7,010 nucleotides of DNA, from the NCBI RefSeq assembly GCF_938036805.1, contig NZ_CALHWC010000097.1:1-7010 (forward strand), given 5' to 3'. This document shows, piece after piece, positions 1 through 5,803 of this stretch. This DNA comes from an uncultured Streptococcus sp. GTDB taxonomy: Bacteria > Bacillota > Bacilli > Lactobacillales > Streptococcaceae. Below the pieces are notes generated by a model. The model saw only the letters and a list, made by a program, of their open reading frames with translations. It was not told the DNA's origin and did not search any database. A program made the translations under genes and the position numbers. Within the stretch, counting starts at the first letter, position 1; every line of letters begins with the position of its first letter.

Positions 1-1
1 G

Positions 2-292
2 GGAAATTTGACGAAAATTGTTGAAAAGGCGATCCATCTCAAGGATTTGCTAACCATGGGACAGGCCATGACCAAGGCTCACGGCAAACTAGCCCAGTTG
101 GGAGTTTCTTGCCAGCTATCTGATAATTTAGTCGAGCTGGCGCTTGAAAATGGAGCTCTCGGAGCTAAAATGAGTGGCGGTGGCCTAGGTGGCTGCGTGA
201 TTGTGCTAATAAAAGAAAAGAAAGAGGCGGAAGACCTAGCCCGTCTTTTGAGAGAGAAAGGAGCCAGCAATATATGGATAGAAAGCCTGTAA
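2..292 (+). CDS. mvk: Mevalonate kinase, C-terminal part (5' end outside the window)
   Basis: This cytoplasmic enzyme phosphorylates mevalonate with ATP to 5-phosphomevalonate, the first kinase step of the lower mevalonate pathway. Only the last 96 residues are visible. The frame is open from position 2 to the TAA at 290-292, so the TTG at 8 is an internal leucine codon and not a start. The diagnostic feature is the glycine-rich GHMP-kinase C-terminal motif GAKMSGGGLGGC, encoded around 160-196, which in this family lies near the ATP phosphates. The preceding helix (MGQAMTKAHGKLAQLGVS) is also typical of mevalonate kinases. The identification is supported by the three mevalonate-pathway genes that follow. 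The 3' end overlaps mvaD by 19 bases. Streptococcal mevalonate kinase is known to be feedback-inhibited by diphosphomevalonate, but nothing in this fragment tests that. The gene is also called mvaK1. Confidence 0.93.
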   Translation, partial: GNLTKIVEKAIHLKDLLTMGQAMTKAHGKLAQLGVSCQLSDNLVELALENGALGAKMSGGGLGGCVIVLIKEKKEAEDLARLLREKGASNIWIESL

Positions 293-1221
293 GTGTCAAG
301 TCTTATGCCAATATTGCTATTGTCAAGTATTGGGGCAAGGCAGATGCTGAGCGGATGATTCCTTCCACTAGCAGTATTTCCTTGACTTTAGAGAATATGT
401 ACACCCAAACCCAGTTAAGTCCGCTTTCGGCTGAGGCTGCTGGCGATGAATTTTATATCGATGGGCAATTGCAAAGCCCAGAAGAGCATGCTAAAGTCAG
501 TCGGATTATTGATCGTTTTCGGACGGAGCCAAGTGATTGGGTTCGGATTGACACCAGTAACAATATGCCTACAGCGGCAGGTTTATCCTCTAGTTCCAGC
601 GGCTTATCTGCTCTGGTCAAGGCTTGTGATGCTTATTTTGGAACTCATTACAGTACCGAGGAGCTGGCCCAGTTGGCCAAGTTTGCTTCAGGTTCGTCAG
701 CCCGCTCCTTTTTTGGTCCTTTGGCAGCATGGGACAAGGATAGCGGAGCAATTTATCCTGCGCAAACCGACCTGAAGCTAGCCATGATTATGTTGGTGCT
801 TCATGATGAGAAAAAGCCGATTTCTAGTCGACTCGGTATGCAAGTTTGTGCTGAAACTTCCAAAAATTTTCAAGCTTGGATTGACCAGTCAGCTCAGGAT
901 TATCAGGATATGATGGCCTACCTAAAGGATAATGATTTTGAGAAAGTTGGGCAGTTGACCGAGGAGAATGCCTTGCGGATGCATGCAACGACAGAGACAG
1001 CTACGCCTCCATTTACTTATCTGACAGAGGAAAGCTATGCTGCAATGGACTTTGTTCGCCAGCTCCGAGGCCAGGGGCATCGTTGCTATTTCACCATGGA
1101 CGCTGGCCCTAATGTCAAGGTTCTCTGTCTTGAAGAGGACTTGGAAGACTTAGTGCCCCTCTTTGCGGATCAGTACCGTCTGATTGTCTCCAAAACGAAG
1201 GAATTGCCTGATGGAAACTAA
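274..1221 (+). CDS. mvaD: Diphosphomevalonate decarboxylase
   Basis: The enzyme performs ATP-dependent decarboxylation of mevalonate 5-diphosphate to isopentenyl diphosphate, in the cytoplasm. The product is 315 aa, normal for the bacterial family. Visible signatures are the N-terminal substrate-binding stretch YANIAIVKYWGK (residues 11-22), the serine-rich GHMP phosphate-binding loop PTAAGLSSSSSG (99-110), SGSSARSFFGP (139-149), and FTMDAGPNVK (273-282). Asp276 in the last of these matches the catalytic aspartate of characterised decarboxylases. The ATG at 274 is preceded by AAAGGAG at 257-263 with a 10-base gap, and the protein begins MDRKPVSVKSYANIAI as in other streptococci. The start lies inside the end of mvk (19-base overlap), so translational coupling is likely. 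The gene is intact. Its order in the operon, ahead of mvaK2, does not follow the pathway order. Confidence 0.97.
   Translation: MDRKPVSVKSYANIAIVKYWGKADAERMIPSTSSISLTLENMYTQTQLSPLSAEAAGDEFYIDGQLQSPEEHAKVSRIIDRFRTEPSDWVRIDTSNNMPTAAGLSSSSSGLSALVKACDAYFGTHYSTEELAQLAKFASGSSARSFFGPLAAWDKDSGAIYPAQTDLKLAMIMLVLHDEKKPISSRLGMQVCAETSKNFQAWIDQSAQDYQDMMAYLKDNDFEKVGQLTEENALRMHATTETATPPFTYLTEESYAAMDFVRQLRGQGHRCYFTMDAGPNVKVLCLEEDLEDLVPLFADQYRLIVSKTKELPDGN
1198..1202 (+). promoter_or_regulatory. Ribosome binding site that supports the upstream mvaK2 start
   Basis: AAGGA sits inside the 3' end of mvaD, 8 bases before the ATG at 1211. The next in-frame ATG (1223) has only a weak GGA in the right place (1213-1215). 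This favours 1211 as the start, but the case is not closed. Confidence 0.55.
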
Positions 1222-2230
1222 GATGCAAGTTCAGACCTGCGGAAAGCTCTATCTAGCTGGGGAATATGCTGTCCTGAGTCCTGGTCATGCGGCTTTGATT
1301 AAGAATATTTCCATCTATATGCGGGCAGAGATTGAGGCGGCGGACAGCTATGAGCTGGATTCGGATCTCTTTAGCCACAAAGCTAGTCTAGCGCCAGATG
1401 CGGACTATGCCTTGATTCAGGAGACCATTCAACTGATGCATGACTATCTCAGCTTGCTGCAACGCCCATTGCACCCCTTTATTCTGACTATCAAGGGAAA
1501 AATGGAGAAAGACGGTCGTAAGTTTGGGCTGGGCTCTAGTGGCAGTGTGGTTGTCTTGACGATCAAGGCTATGGCTGCCTTTTATCAGTTGAAACTAAGC
1601 TCTGACCTCCTCTTTAGACTAGCTGCAGTAGTACTTCTCAAGCGGGGGGATAATGGCTCCATGGGAGACCTGGCCTGCATTGTCCATGAGCAACTGGTTT
1701 ATTATCGTTCTTTTGACCGGATGGCAATCCACCAGCGATTGGCTGACACAAGTCTATTAGAGATTTTGGAGCAAGATTGGGGCTATGAAATCAAGCCCAT
1801 CCAGCCGGCTTTGGCCTGTGATTTTCTGGTTGGCTGGACGAGAGAACCAGCTATTTCTAGTGACCTTGTCAAGCAGGTTAAGTCGGGCTTGAACGAAGAT
1901 TTCCTGAATCAGACCCAGCTTCAGGTGGATTGCTTGAAAGAAGCCCTTGAGTCTGCTGATAAGACAGCTGTAAAAGATAGCATATCGACTGCCAGCCAGC
2001 TTTTAGATAGGCTCAGTCCGCTGATTTACACGGAGAAATTACAGGCCTTAAGAGAGGCGAGTCAGGGCTTGGATTGTGTCGCTAAAAGTAGTGGGGCTGG
2101 CGGTGGAGACTGTGGCTTCGCCCTGTCTTTTGCTACTGAAGATAGCCAAACCTTGATCCAACGCTGGCAAGAAGCTGGTCTGGAATTACTCTACCAAGAA
2201 AGGATGGGTGCTCATGAGCCAAAGTCGTAA
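1211..2230 (+). CDS. mvaK2: Phosphomevalonate kinase
   Basis: The enzyme transfers phosphate from ATP to 5-phosphomevalonate, giving mevalonate 5-diphosphate, the substrate of MvaD. It is a GHMP-superfamily kinase of 339 aa from this start. Motifs in order are KLYLAGEYAVL (residues 12-22), the phosphate-binding loop KFGLGSSGSVVV (104-115), KRGDNGSMGDLA (144-155) and the C-terminal glycine-rich loop KSSGAGGGDCG (292-302). These, with LLYQERMG near the end, match streptococcal phosphomevalonate kinase as I remember it. The start is ambiguous. The ATG at 1211 has AAGGA 8 bases upstream and overlaps mvaD by 11 bases. The ATG at 1223 would give 335 aa beginning MQVQTCGKLY, closer to the length of the pneumococcal protein. 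A TTG at 1184 would add residues unlike the family and is unlikely. The gene is intact. Confidence 0.95.
   Translation: METKMQVQTCGKLYLAGEYAVLSPGHAALIKNISIYMRAEIEAADSYELDSDLFSHKASLAPDADYALIQETIQLMHDYLSLLQRPLHPFILTIKGKMEKDGRKFGLGSSGSVVVLTIKAMAAFYQLKLSSDLLFRLAAVVLLKRGDNGSMGDLACIVHEQLVYYRSFDRMAIHQRLADTSLLEILEQDWGYEIKPIQPALACDFLVGWTREPAISSDLVKQVKSGLNEDFLNQTQLQVDCLKEALESADKTAVKDSISTASQLLDRLSPLIYTEKLQALREASQGLDCVAKSSGAGGGDCGFALSFATEDSQTLIQRWQEAGLELLYQERMGAHEPKS
2199..2204 (+). promoter_or_regulatory. Ribosome binding site of fni
   Basis: AAAGGA lies within the end of mvaK2, 9 bases before the ATG at 2214. The in-frame GTG at 2208 would be only 3 bases from it, too close for initiation, so this site decides for the ATG at 2214. 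Confidence 0.7.
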
Positions 2231-3218
2231 AGATGATCATATCAACTACGCCCTAGAACAGCCCCTTGGCTACAATAGCTTTGATGATATAGAATTAATC
2301 CATTGCTCTCTGCCAGCCTATGATTTGGCCGAGATTGATTTATCCACTCATTTCGCTGGGCGTGACTGGGATTTTCCCTTTTATATCAATGCCATGACAG
2401 GTGGAAGTCCAAAAGGGCGAGAAATCAATGAAAAACTGGCCAAAGTGGCGGAGGCCTGTGGCATCCTCTTTGTGACAGGTTCCTACAGTGCAGCTCTGAA
2501 AAATCCAGATGATGATTCTTATGCTGTGGCAAAGGATAAGCCTAGTCTACTCTTGGCCAGCAATATCGGTCTTGACAAACCAGTAGCAGCAGGCTTGCAG
2601 GCGGTGTCGGATTTGAAACCTTTGTTTCTCCAGCTACATGTCAATGTCATGCAAGAATTGCTAATGCCTGAGGGAGAGCGGACTTTCAGAACTTGGAAGC
2701 AGCATTTGGAAGCCTATGGAAAAGATTTTCCAGTTCCCCTTGTCCTCAAGGAAGTAGGATTTGGCATGGATCGGAAAACGATTGAGGAAGCTCAGGCACT
2801 AGGTATTTCAACCTTTGATATTTCTGGTCGTGGCGGAACGAGCTTTGCCTATATTGAAAATCGGCGGAGCGGTCAGCGAGACTATCTTAACGTTTGGGGA
2901 CAGACCACAGCTCAAGCCTTACTAGCAGCGCAGGACTGGGTGGACAAGGTGGAGTTGCTGGCAAGCGGTGGCATTCGCCATCCTCTGGACATGGTTAAAG
3001 CCTTGGTTCTGGGTGCCAAGGCAGTTGGCCTTTCTCGGACTATGTTAGACTTGGTCGAAAAATATCCAGTCGAAGAGGTCATTGCTATTGTAAATGGTTG
3101 GAAAGAAGATTTACGGCTGTTGATGTGTGCCCTGTCCTGCCGCAACCTCCAAGAATTAAAATCCGTCCCCTATCTGCTTTACGGTCGCTTAAAAGAAGGA
3201 GCTGAACAGGTGCAATAA
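2214..3218 (+). CDS. fni: Type 2 isopentenyl-diphosphate delta-isomerase (FMN-dependent)
   Basis: The enzyme interconverts isopentenyl diphosphate and dimethylallyl diphosphate using reduced FMN, in a TIM-barrel fold. It completes the route from mevalonate to both C5 isoprenoid units. The product is 334 aa, normal for the type 2 family and unrelated to the metal-dependent type 1 enzyme. Motifs are RKDDH (residues 5-9), INAMTGG (58-64), TGSYSAAL (88-95), LHVNVMQELLMPEGER (141-156, with the Gln-Glu pair typical of the active site), VLKEVGFGM (177-185), SGRGGTSFAYIENRR (204-218), and the phosphate/FMN-binding segments SGGIRHPLD (251-259) and GAKAVGLSR (267-275). The start at ATG 2214 is set by the AAAGGA upstream, and it overlaps mvaK2 by 17 bases. 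It is the last gene of the operon. I see no clear terminator after it, so some read-through towards rpsF is possible. Confidence 0.96.
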   Translation: MSQSRKDDHINYALEQPLGYNSFDDIELIHCSLPAYDLAEIDLSTHFAGRDWDFPFYINAMTGGSPKGREINEKLAKVAEACGILFVTGSYSAALKNPDDDSYAVAKDKPSLLLASNIGLDKPVAAGLQAVSDLKPLFLQLHVNVMQELLMPEGERTFRTWKQHLEAYGKDFPVPLVLKEVGFGMDRKTIEEAQALGISTFDISGRGGTSFAYIENRRSGQRDYLNVWGQTTAQALLAAQDWVDKVELLASGGIRHPLDMVKALVLGAKAVGLSRTMLDLVEKYPVEEVIAIVNGWKEDLRLLMCALSCRNLQELKSVPYLLYGRLKEGAEQVQ

Positions 3219-3291
3219 TCGCTGGCTGGTATGCTTTGTATAGCTGATAAAATGCTTTGGCAGATCATTCAAAGAAAAGCGAAATTTATTC

Positions 3292-3320
3292 TTGCTATTT
3301 GCAAGGAAATCTAGTATAAT
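3292..3320 (+). promoter_or_regulatory. Promoter of the rpsF-ssb-rpsR operon
   Basis: A perfect -10 hexamer TATAAT lies at 3315-3320. TTGCTA at 3292-3297 (four of six -35 consensus bases) sits exactly 17 bases upstream. Transcription would start near 3327, leaving a leader of about 68 bases before the rpsF ATG. The rest of the gap after fni (3219-3291) shows no gene or clear terminator. Confidence 0.8.
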
Positions 3321-3328
3321 TATTATTT

Positions 3329-3376
3329 GTGAGTGAACCTCACTTACCCCTTGCAGCGACTTGGGGTCATTAGACC
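3329..3376 (+). promoter_or_regulatory. Structured 5' leader of rpsF, possible ribosomal-protein autoregulatory element
   Basis: Several hairpins can be drawn by eye. GTGAGTG (3329-3335) pairs with CACTTAC (3341-3347), 7 bp with one G-U and a loop of 5. ACCCC (3346-3350) pairs with GGGGT (3363-3367) around a 12-base loop. GGTC (3365-3368) pairs with GACC (3373-3376) around ATTA. The second and third share the same G-run and exclude each other, and the third abuts the Shine-Dalgarno sequence. S6:S18 complexes are known to bind rpsF leaders in many bacteria. The CCG bulge described for that motif is not visible here, so assignment to that family is only an inference. Confidence 0.45.
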
Positions 3377-3394
3377 AAAAGGAGGAACATATCA

Positions 3395-3685
3395 ATGGCT
3401 AAATACGAAATTCTTTATATTATTCGTCCAAACATTGAAGAAGAAGCTAAAAACGCTTTGGTAGCACGCTTTGACTCTATCTTGACTGACAACGGTGCAA
3501 CTGTTGTTGAATCAAAAGACTGGGAAAAACGTCGTCTTGCATACGAAATCCAAGATTTCCGTGAAGGACTTTACCACATCGTTAACGTTGAAGCAAACGA
3601 CGATGCAGCTCTTAAAGAGTTTGACCGTCTTTCAAAAATCAACGCTGACATTCTTCGTCACATGATCGTCAAACTTGACGCTTAA
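3395..3685 (+). CDS. rpsF: 30S ribosomal protein S6
   Basis: S6 binds the central domain of 16S rRNA in the 30S platform as a heterodimer with S18, whose gene lies two positions downstream. The product is 96 aa, the full normal length. It opens with the typical strand MAKYEILYIIRPNIEEE and contains DWEKRRLAYEI and EGLYHIVNVEA (middle) and INADILRHMIVKLDA (end), as in Gram-positive S6. The ATG at 3395 is preceded by a near-perfect AAAAGGAGGA (3377-3386). Codon choice (CGT, AAC, GTT, GCT/GCA) is that of a highly expressed gene and differs clearly from the mevalonate genes just upstream. It is the first gene of the rpsF-ssb-rpsR operon, and its leader may carry autoregulation. Confidence 0.98.
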   Translation: MAKYEILYIIRPNIEEEAKNALVARFDSILTDNGATVVESKDWEKRRLAYEIQDFREGLYHIVNVEANDDAALKEFDRLSKINADILRHMIVKLDA

Positions 3686-3696
3686 GAAGGTAAATT

Positions 3697-4191
3697 ATGA
3701 TTAATAACGTTGTACTTGTGGGACGTATGACCCGTGATGCTGAACTTCGCTATACACCGCAAAACCAAGCGGTCGCAACCTTTACTCTGGCTGTTAATCG
3801 CAACTTTAAAAATCAAAGTGGTGAGCGTGAAGCGGACTTTATCAATGTTGTTATCTGGCGTCAGCAGGCAGAAAACCTTGCTAATTGGGCCAAAAAAGGC
3901 GCTCTAATCGGAATTACTGGTCGCATTCAGACTCGTAACTACGACAATCAGCAAGGCCAGCGTGTTTATGTCACAGAAGTCGTTGCAGACAACTTCCAGC
4001 TTCTGGAAAGTCGTGCAAGCCGTGAAGGGCAGTCTTCAACTGGCTTTGGTGGCGGTGGCTTCGGTGGAAATTCTGCACCAAGCTATGGCAATGCTGACTC
4101 GTTCAACCAAGTACCGAATTTTTCTCGTGATGAAAGCCCATTCGGCAATTCAAATCCAATGGACATTTCAGACGATGATTTACCATTCTAA
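3697..4191 (+). CDS. ssb: Single-stranded DNA-binding protein (replicative, SsbA type)
   Basis: The protein coats single-stranded DNA during replication, recombination and repair, normally as a homotetramer, and recruits partners through its C-terminal tip. The product is 164 aa. An OB-fold DNA-binding domain covers about residues 1-105: MINNVVLVGRMTRDAELRYTP, then FINVVIWRQQAENLANWAKKG and GRIQTRNY. A Gly/Ser/Asn-rich flexible linker follows (about 106-152, including GFGGGGFGG). The acidic tip is MDISDDDLPF (155-164), the conserved partner-binding peptide. The length and full tip mark it as the essential replicative SSB. The competence-induced paralogue SsbB is shorter, and no competence promoter box is visible here. 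AGAAGG (3685-3690) lies 6 bases before the ATG, and the gap to rpsF is only 11 bases, so it is expressed from the rpsF promoter. Confidence 0.97.
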   Translation: MINNVVLVGRMTRDAELRYTPQNQAVATFTLAVNRNFKNQSGEREADFINVVIWRQQAENLANWAKKGALIGITGRIQTRNYDNQQGQRVYVTEVVADNFQLLESRASREGQSSTGFGGGGFGGNSAPSYGNADSFNQVPNFSRDESPFGNSNPMDISDDDLPF

Positions 4192-4231
4192 TAATGGACA
4201 AAACTAGAACTATAATATAAAGGAGAATAAC

Positions 4232-4471
4232 ATGGCTCAACAACGTCGTGGCGGATTCAAACGCCGTAAAAAAGTTGATTACATCGCAGCAAACAAGATT
4301 GAATATGTTGATTACAAAGATACTGAGCTTCTTAGCCGTTTCGTTTCAGAACGTGGGAAAATCCTTCCTCGTCGTGTAACAGGAACTTCAGCTAAAAACC
4401 AACGTAAAGTAACAACAGCTATCAAACGCGCTCGCGTAATGGCTTTGATGCCTTTCGTAAATGAAGACTAA
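4232..4471 (+). CDS. rpsR: 30S ribosomal protein S18
   Basis: S18 pairs with S6 on the platform of the small ribosomal subunit, near the mRNA exit. The product is 79 aa with the basic start MAQQRRGGFKRRKK, then the conserved core IEYVDYKDTELLSRFVSERGKILPRRVTGTSAKNQRKVTTAIKRARVMALMPF. It contains no cysteine, so it is the zinc-free form of S18. AAAGGAG (4219-4225) lies 6 bases before the ATG. It is the last gene of the rpsF-ssb-rpsR operon, 40 bases after ssb and followed directly by a strong terminator. Codon use is of the highly expressed type, as in rpsF. Confidence 0.98.
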   Translation: MAQQRRGGFKRRKKVDYIAANKIEYVDYKDTELLSRFVSERGKILPRRVTGTSAKNQRKVTTAIKRARVMALMPFVNED

Positions 4472-4477
4472 TGAGAG

Positions 4478-4501
4478 TCCCTGCTTCTAGCAGGGATTTT
4501 T
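4478..4501 (+). terminator. Intrinsic terminator of the rpsF-ssb-rpsR operon
   Basis: TCCCTGC (4478-4484) and GCAGGGA (4490-4496) form a perfect 7-bp, GC-rich stem with loop TTCTA. Five T follow (4497-4501). It starts 6 bases after the rpsR stop codon. Confidence 0.93.
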
Positions 4502-4507
4502 GCTATC

Positions 4508-4536
4508 TTGATGATAGAAAGGGACAGTGCTATAAT
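4508..4536 (+). promoter_or_regulatory. Promoter of the GNAT acetyltransferase gene
   Basis: The -35 candidate TTGATG (4508-4513) matches four of six consensus bases, TTGA. It is spaced 17 bases from a perfect TATAAT (4531-4536), which carries an extended TGC at 4528-4530. The -35 box begins only 6 bases after the T-tract of the preceding terminator. The start point would be near 4543, leaving a leader of about 26 bases that includes the Shine-Dalgarno GGGAGGA (4557-4563). Confidence 0.78.
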
Positions 4537-4568
4537 AGAAGAAACGATCAAGATATGGGAGGATTGCC

Positions 4569-5078
4569 ATGACAGAAGCACTAGCCATCAGGAAGATGTT
4601 TTTTGAGGATATTGAAGGCTTATCGAATGCTTTTATCCAGCAAGGCTGGCCTGGCCGGAGAGAGATTTTAAAAAACTACTTTCTGGAGCAAGAGGCGGGT
4701 GAGCGCCAAGTTTTGGTGGCGGTTATTAGGGAATCTTTGGCTGGTTACATTACAGTTATTCCATTGGCAAAGCATGGGCCTTTTGCTGGTCTTTATCCTG
4801 AGTTAACGGATTTTAATGTTTTTGAAAGTTTCCAAAAGCGAGGAATTGGGACAGCTTTATTGGACAAAGCTGAGCAAGCAGCGCAGCATTATTCAGATGT
4901 TGTCAGCTTGGGAGTTGGCCTGCATAAAGGCTATGGTCCAGCACAACGACTATATGTAGGTCGCGGTTATATGCCAGATGGGTCAGGAGTTTGGTTTCAA
5001 AATCAGCCACTCACGCCCTATGTTTCGTGCGAGAATAACGACGACTTGGTCTTATACTTTTCAAAAAGGGCAAAATAA
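4569..5078 (+). CDS. GNAT-family N-acetyltransferase, substrate unknown
   Basis: This is a probable cytoplasmic enzyme that transfers an acetyl group from acetyl-CoA to an amine on an unidentified acceptor. At 169 aa it is a single GNAT domain. The key motif is QKRGIGTALLDKAE (residues 89-102), the acetyl-CoA pyrophosphate loop (motif A, Q/RxxGxG/A). Before it, ELTDFNVFESF (78-88) fits the core beta-strand. After it, GYGPAQRLYVGRGYMPDG (121-138) fits motif B, with the common xxLYxxxGY arrangement and Tyr129 in the position often used as general acid. The N-terminal half (IRKMFFEDIEGLSNAF) is usual for the family. The ATG at 4569 follows GGGAGGA by 5 bases. It is a one-gene transcription unit with its own promoter and terminator, so its neighbours do not hint at the substrate. 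Antibiotic, protein or small-amine acetylation are all possible. Confidence 0.88.
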   Translation: MTEALAIRKMFFEDIEGLSNAFIQQGWPGRREILKNYFLEQEAGERQVLVAVIRESLAGYITVIPLAKHGPFAGLYPELTDFNVFESFQKRGIGTALLDKAEQAAQHYSDVVSLGVGLHKGYGPAQRLYVGRGYMPDGSGVWFQNQPLTPYVSCENNDDLVLYFSKRAK

Positions 5079-5101
5079 AAGAGGTTGCAAAACCTCTTTT
5101 T
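5077..5101. terminator. Bidirectional terminator between the GNAT and DUF1129 genes
   Basis: AAAAGAGGTT (5077-5086) and AACCTCTTTT (5091-5100) are perfect inverted repeats around GCAA. Read on +, the stem ends in TTTTT for the GNAT gene. Read on -, it ends in TTTTATTTT for the corA unit. The left arm includes the last two bases of the GNAT stop codon. The minus-strand stop at 5111-5113 is 10 bases away. Confidence 0.9.
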
Positions 5102-5110
5102 CTATGCTGC

Positions 5111-5785
5111 TTAGTATTTCGCTGGTCCCATAGTTGCACTCTTAATATTGAAGCGTTTCTTGAGGTAGAAACGGAGTGCTAGGGTGATCCCTCCGATGAT
5201 GGCAACGACGATATTTGACAAATGCGGGTTGAGAGAGTCGGGCAGTAAGCTAGAACCAACAATTGAAAGGGTCCAAAGACCAATGGCTACTAGCATGATA
5301 AGGATAGATTTGAGTAGATGTGGACGCTGGCTACGGTCAGTATCTGGTCCGTAAAAACGGTAAACGAAATGATAGAGGGCGTAGAAAGCGAGACCACCGA
5401 CAATACTACCAAAGATAAGTGTCGTCATGCCGTAAACAGAGGGTTTAGAAGATGCTAAATTGACGATGGAAGTCAGAACGGTGAAGAAACCGAAAATGAA
5501 GAGGACGGAATCCAGCATCATCCATTTTGGATCATCATTTTGCTTAGGATGCTCGGCATCATAGCGCTCCTTAGCAGTGAGAGAAGATGCCCAGTAAGTT
5601 GGTGCCCCATAGAGAGCACGGGCAGGGATACCCTTGGCTTGGTTTTCTAAAATGTTTGGAATGATTTCTTCTAAGATTGCTTTCACTTCTTCATCGGATT
5701 TGCCATCTTTGAGGAGTTGGTGAGTAGCAATGTGGAGAAATTCCTTATTTTTCTTGGTTAGTTTGTCTAATAATACTTGTGACAT
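5111..5785 (-). CDS. DUF1129-type membrane protein, function unknown
   Basis: This is a 224-aa integral membrane protein of unknown function. Residues 1-90 are soluble and charged: a helical start (LLDKLTKKNKEFLHIATHQLL), then a segment with GIPARALYGAPTYWASSL (52-69). That arrangement matches my recollection of streptococcal and lactobacillar proteins annotated DUF1129. Four hydrophobic segments follow at about 91-111, 118-142, 157-181 and 189-207, ending in a basic tail (LKKRFNIKSATMGPAKY). There is no signal peptide. The ATG at 5785 has AAAGGA (5796-5791) 5 bases upstream on the minus strand. The gene starts 18 bases after the corA stop with no promoter or terminator between, so it is almost certainly co-transcribed with corA. 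A role linked to cation transport or the cell envelope is conceivable but unsupported. The family assignment is from memory. Confidence 0.85.
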   Translation of the reverse strand: MSQVLLDKLTKKNKEFLHIATHQLLKDGKSDEEVKAILEEIIPNILENQAKGIPARALYGAPTYWASSLTAKERYDAEHPKQNDDPKWMMLDSVLFIFGFFTVLTSIVNLASSKPSVYGMTTLIFGSIVGGLAFYALYHFVYRFYGPDTDRSQRPHLLKSILIMLVAIGLWTLSIVGSSLLPDSLNPHLSNIVVAIIGGITLALRFYLKKRFNIKSATMGPAKY

Positions 5786-5803
5786 GGTGGTCCTTTCTGG
5801 TGG

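Noticed and set aside
8..292. A small complete gene starting at TTG 8
   Set aside because: The frame is open to the window edge and the residues are the interior of mevalonate kinase. The gene is cut by the window and does not start here.
2208..2213. GTG at 2208 as the fni start
   Set aside because: It is only 3 bases from the AAAGGA ribosome binding site. The ATG at 2214 is correctly spaced and gives the expected N-terminus.
3255..3274. CTTTG...CAAAG hairpin after fni as a terminator
   Set aside because: The stem is only 5 bp and AT-rich, with a 10-base loop and no T-tract.
2912..3395. Minus-strand open frames over fni and the rpsF leader
   Set aside because: One is antisense to the conserved fni coding region. 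The other spans promoter and leader, has low-complexity content and resembles no known protein.
3219..3396. Competence (cin-box) promoter controlling ssb
   Set aside because: No TACGAATA-like box is visible upstream of rpsF or ssb. The -10/-35 found are sigma-70-like, and the protein is the long replicative SSB.
4211..4216. TATAAT between ssb and rpsR as an internal promoter
   Set aside because: No -35 lies at 16-18 bases (the nearest TTGACA-like box, TGGACA at 4195, is only 10 bases away). A transcript starting there would begin at or inside the rpsR Shine-Dalgarno.
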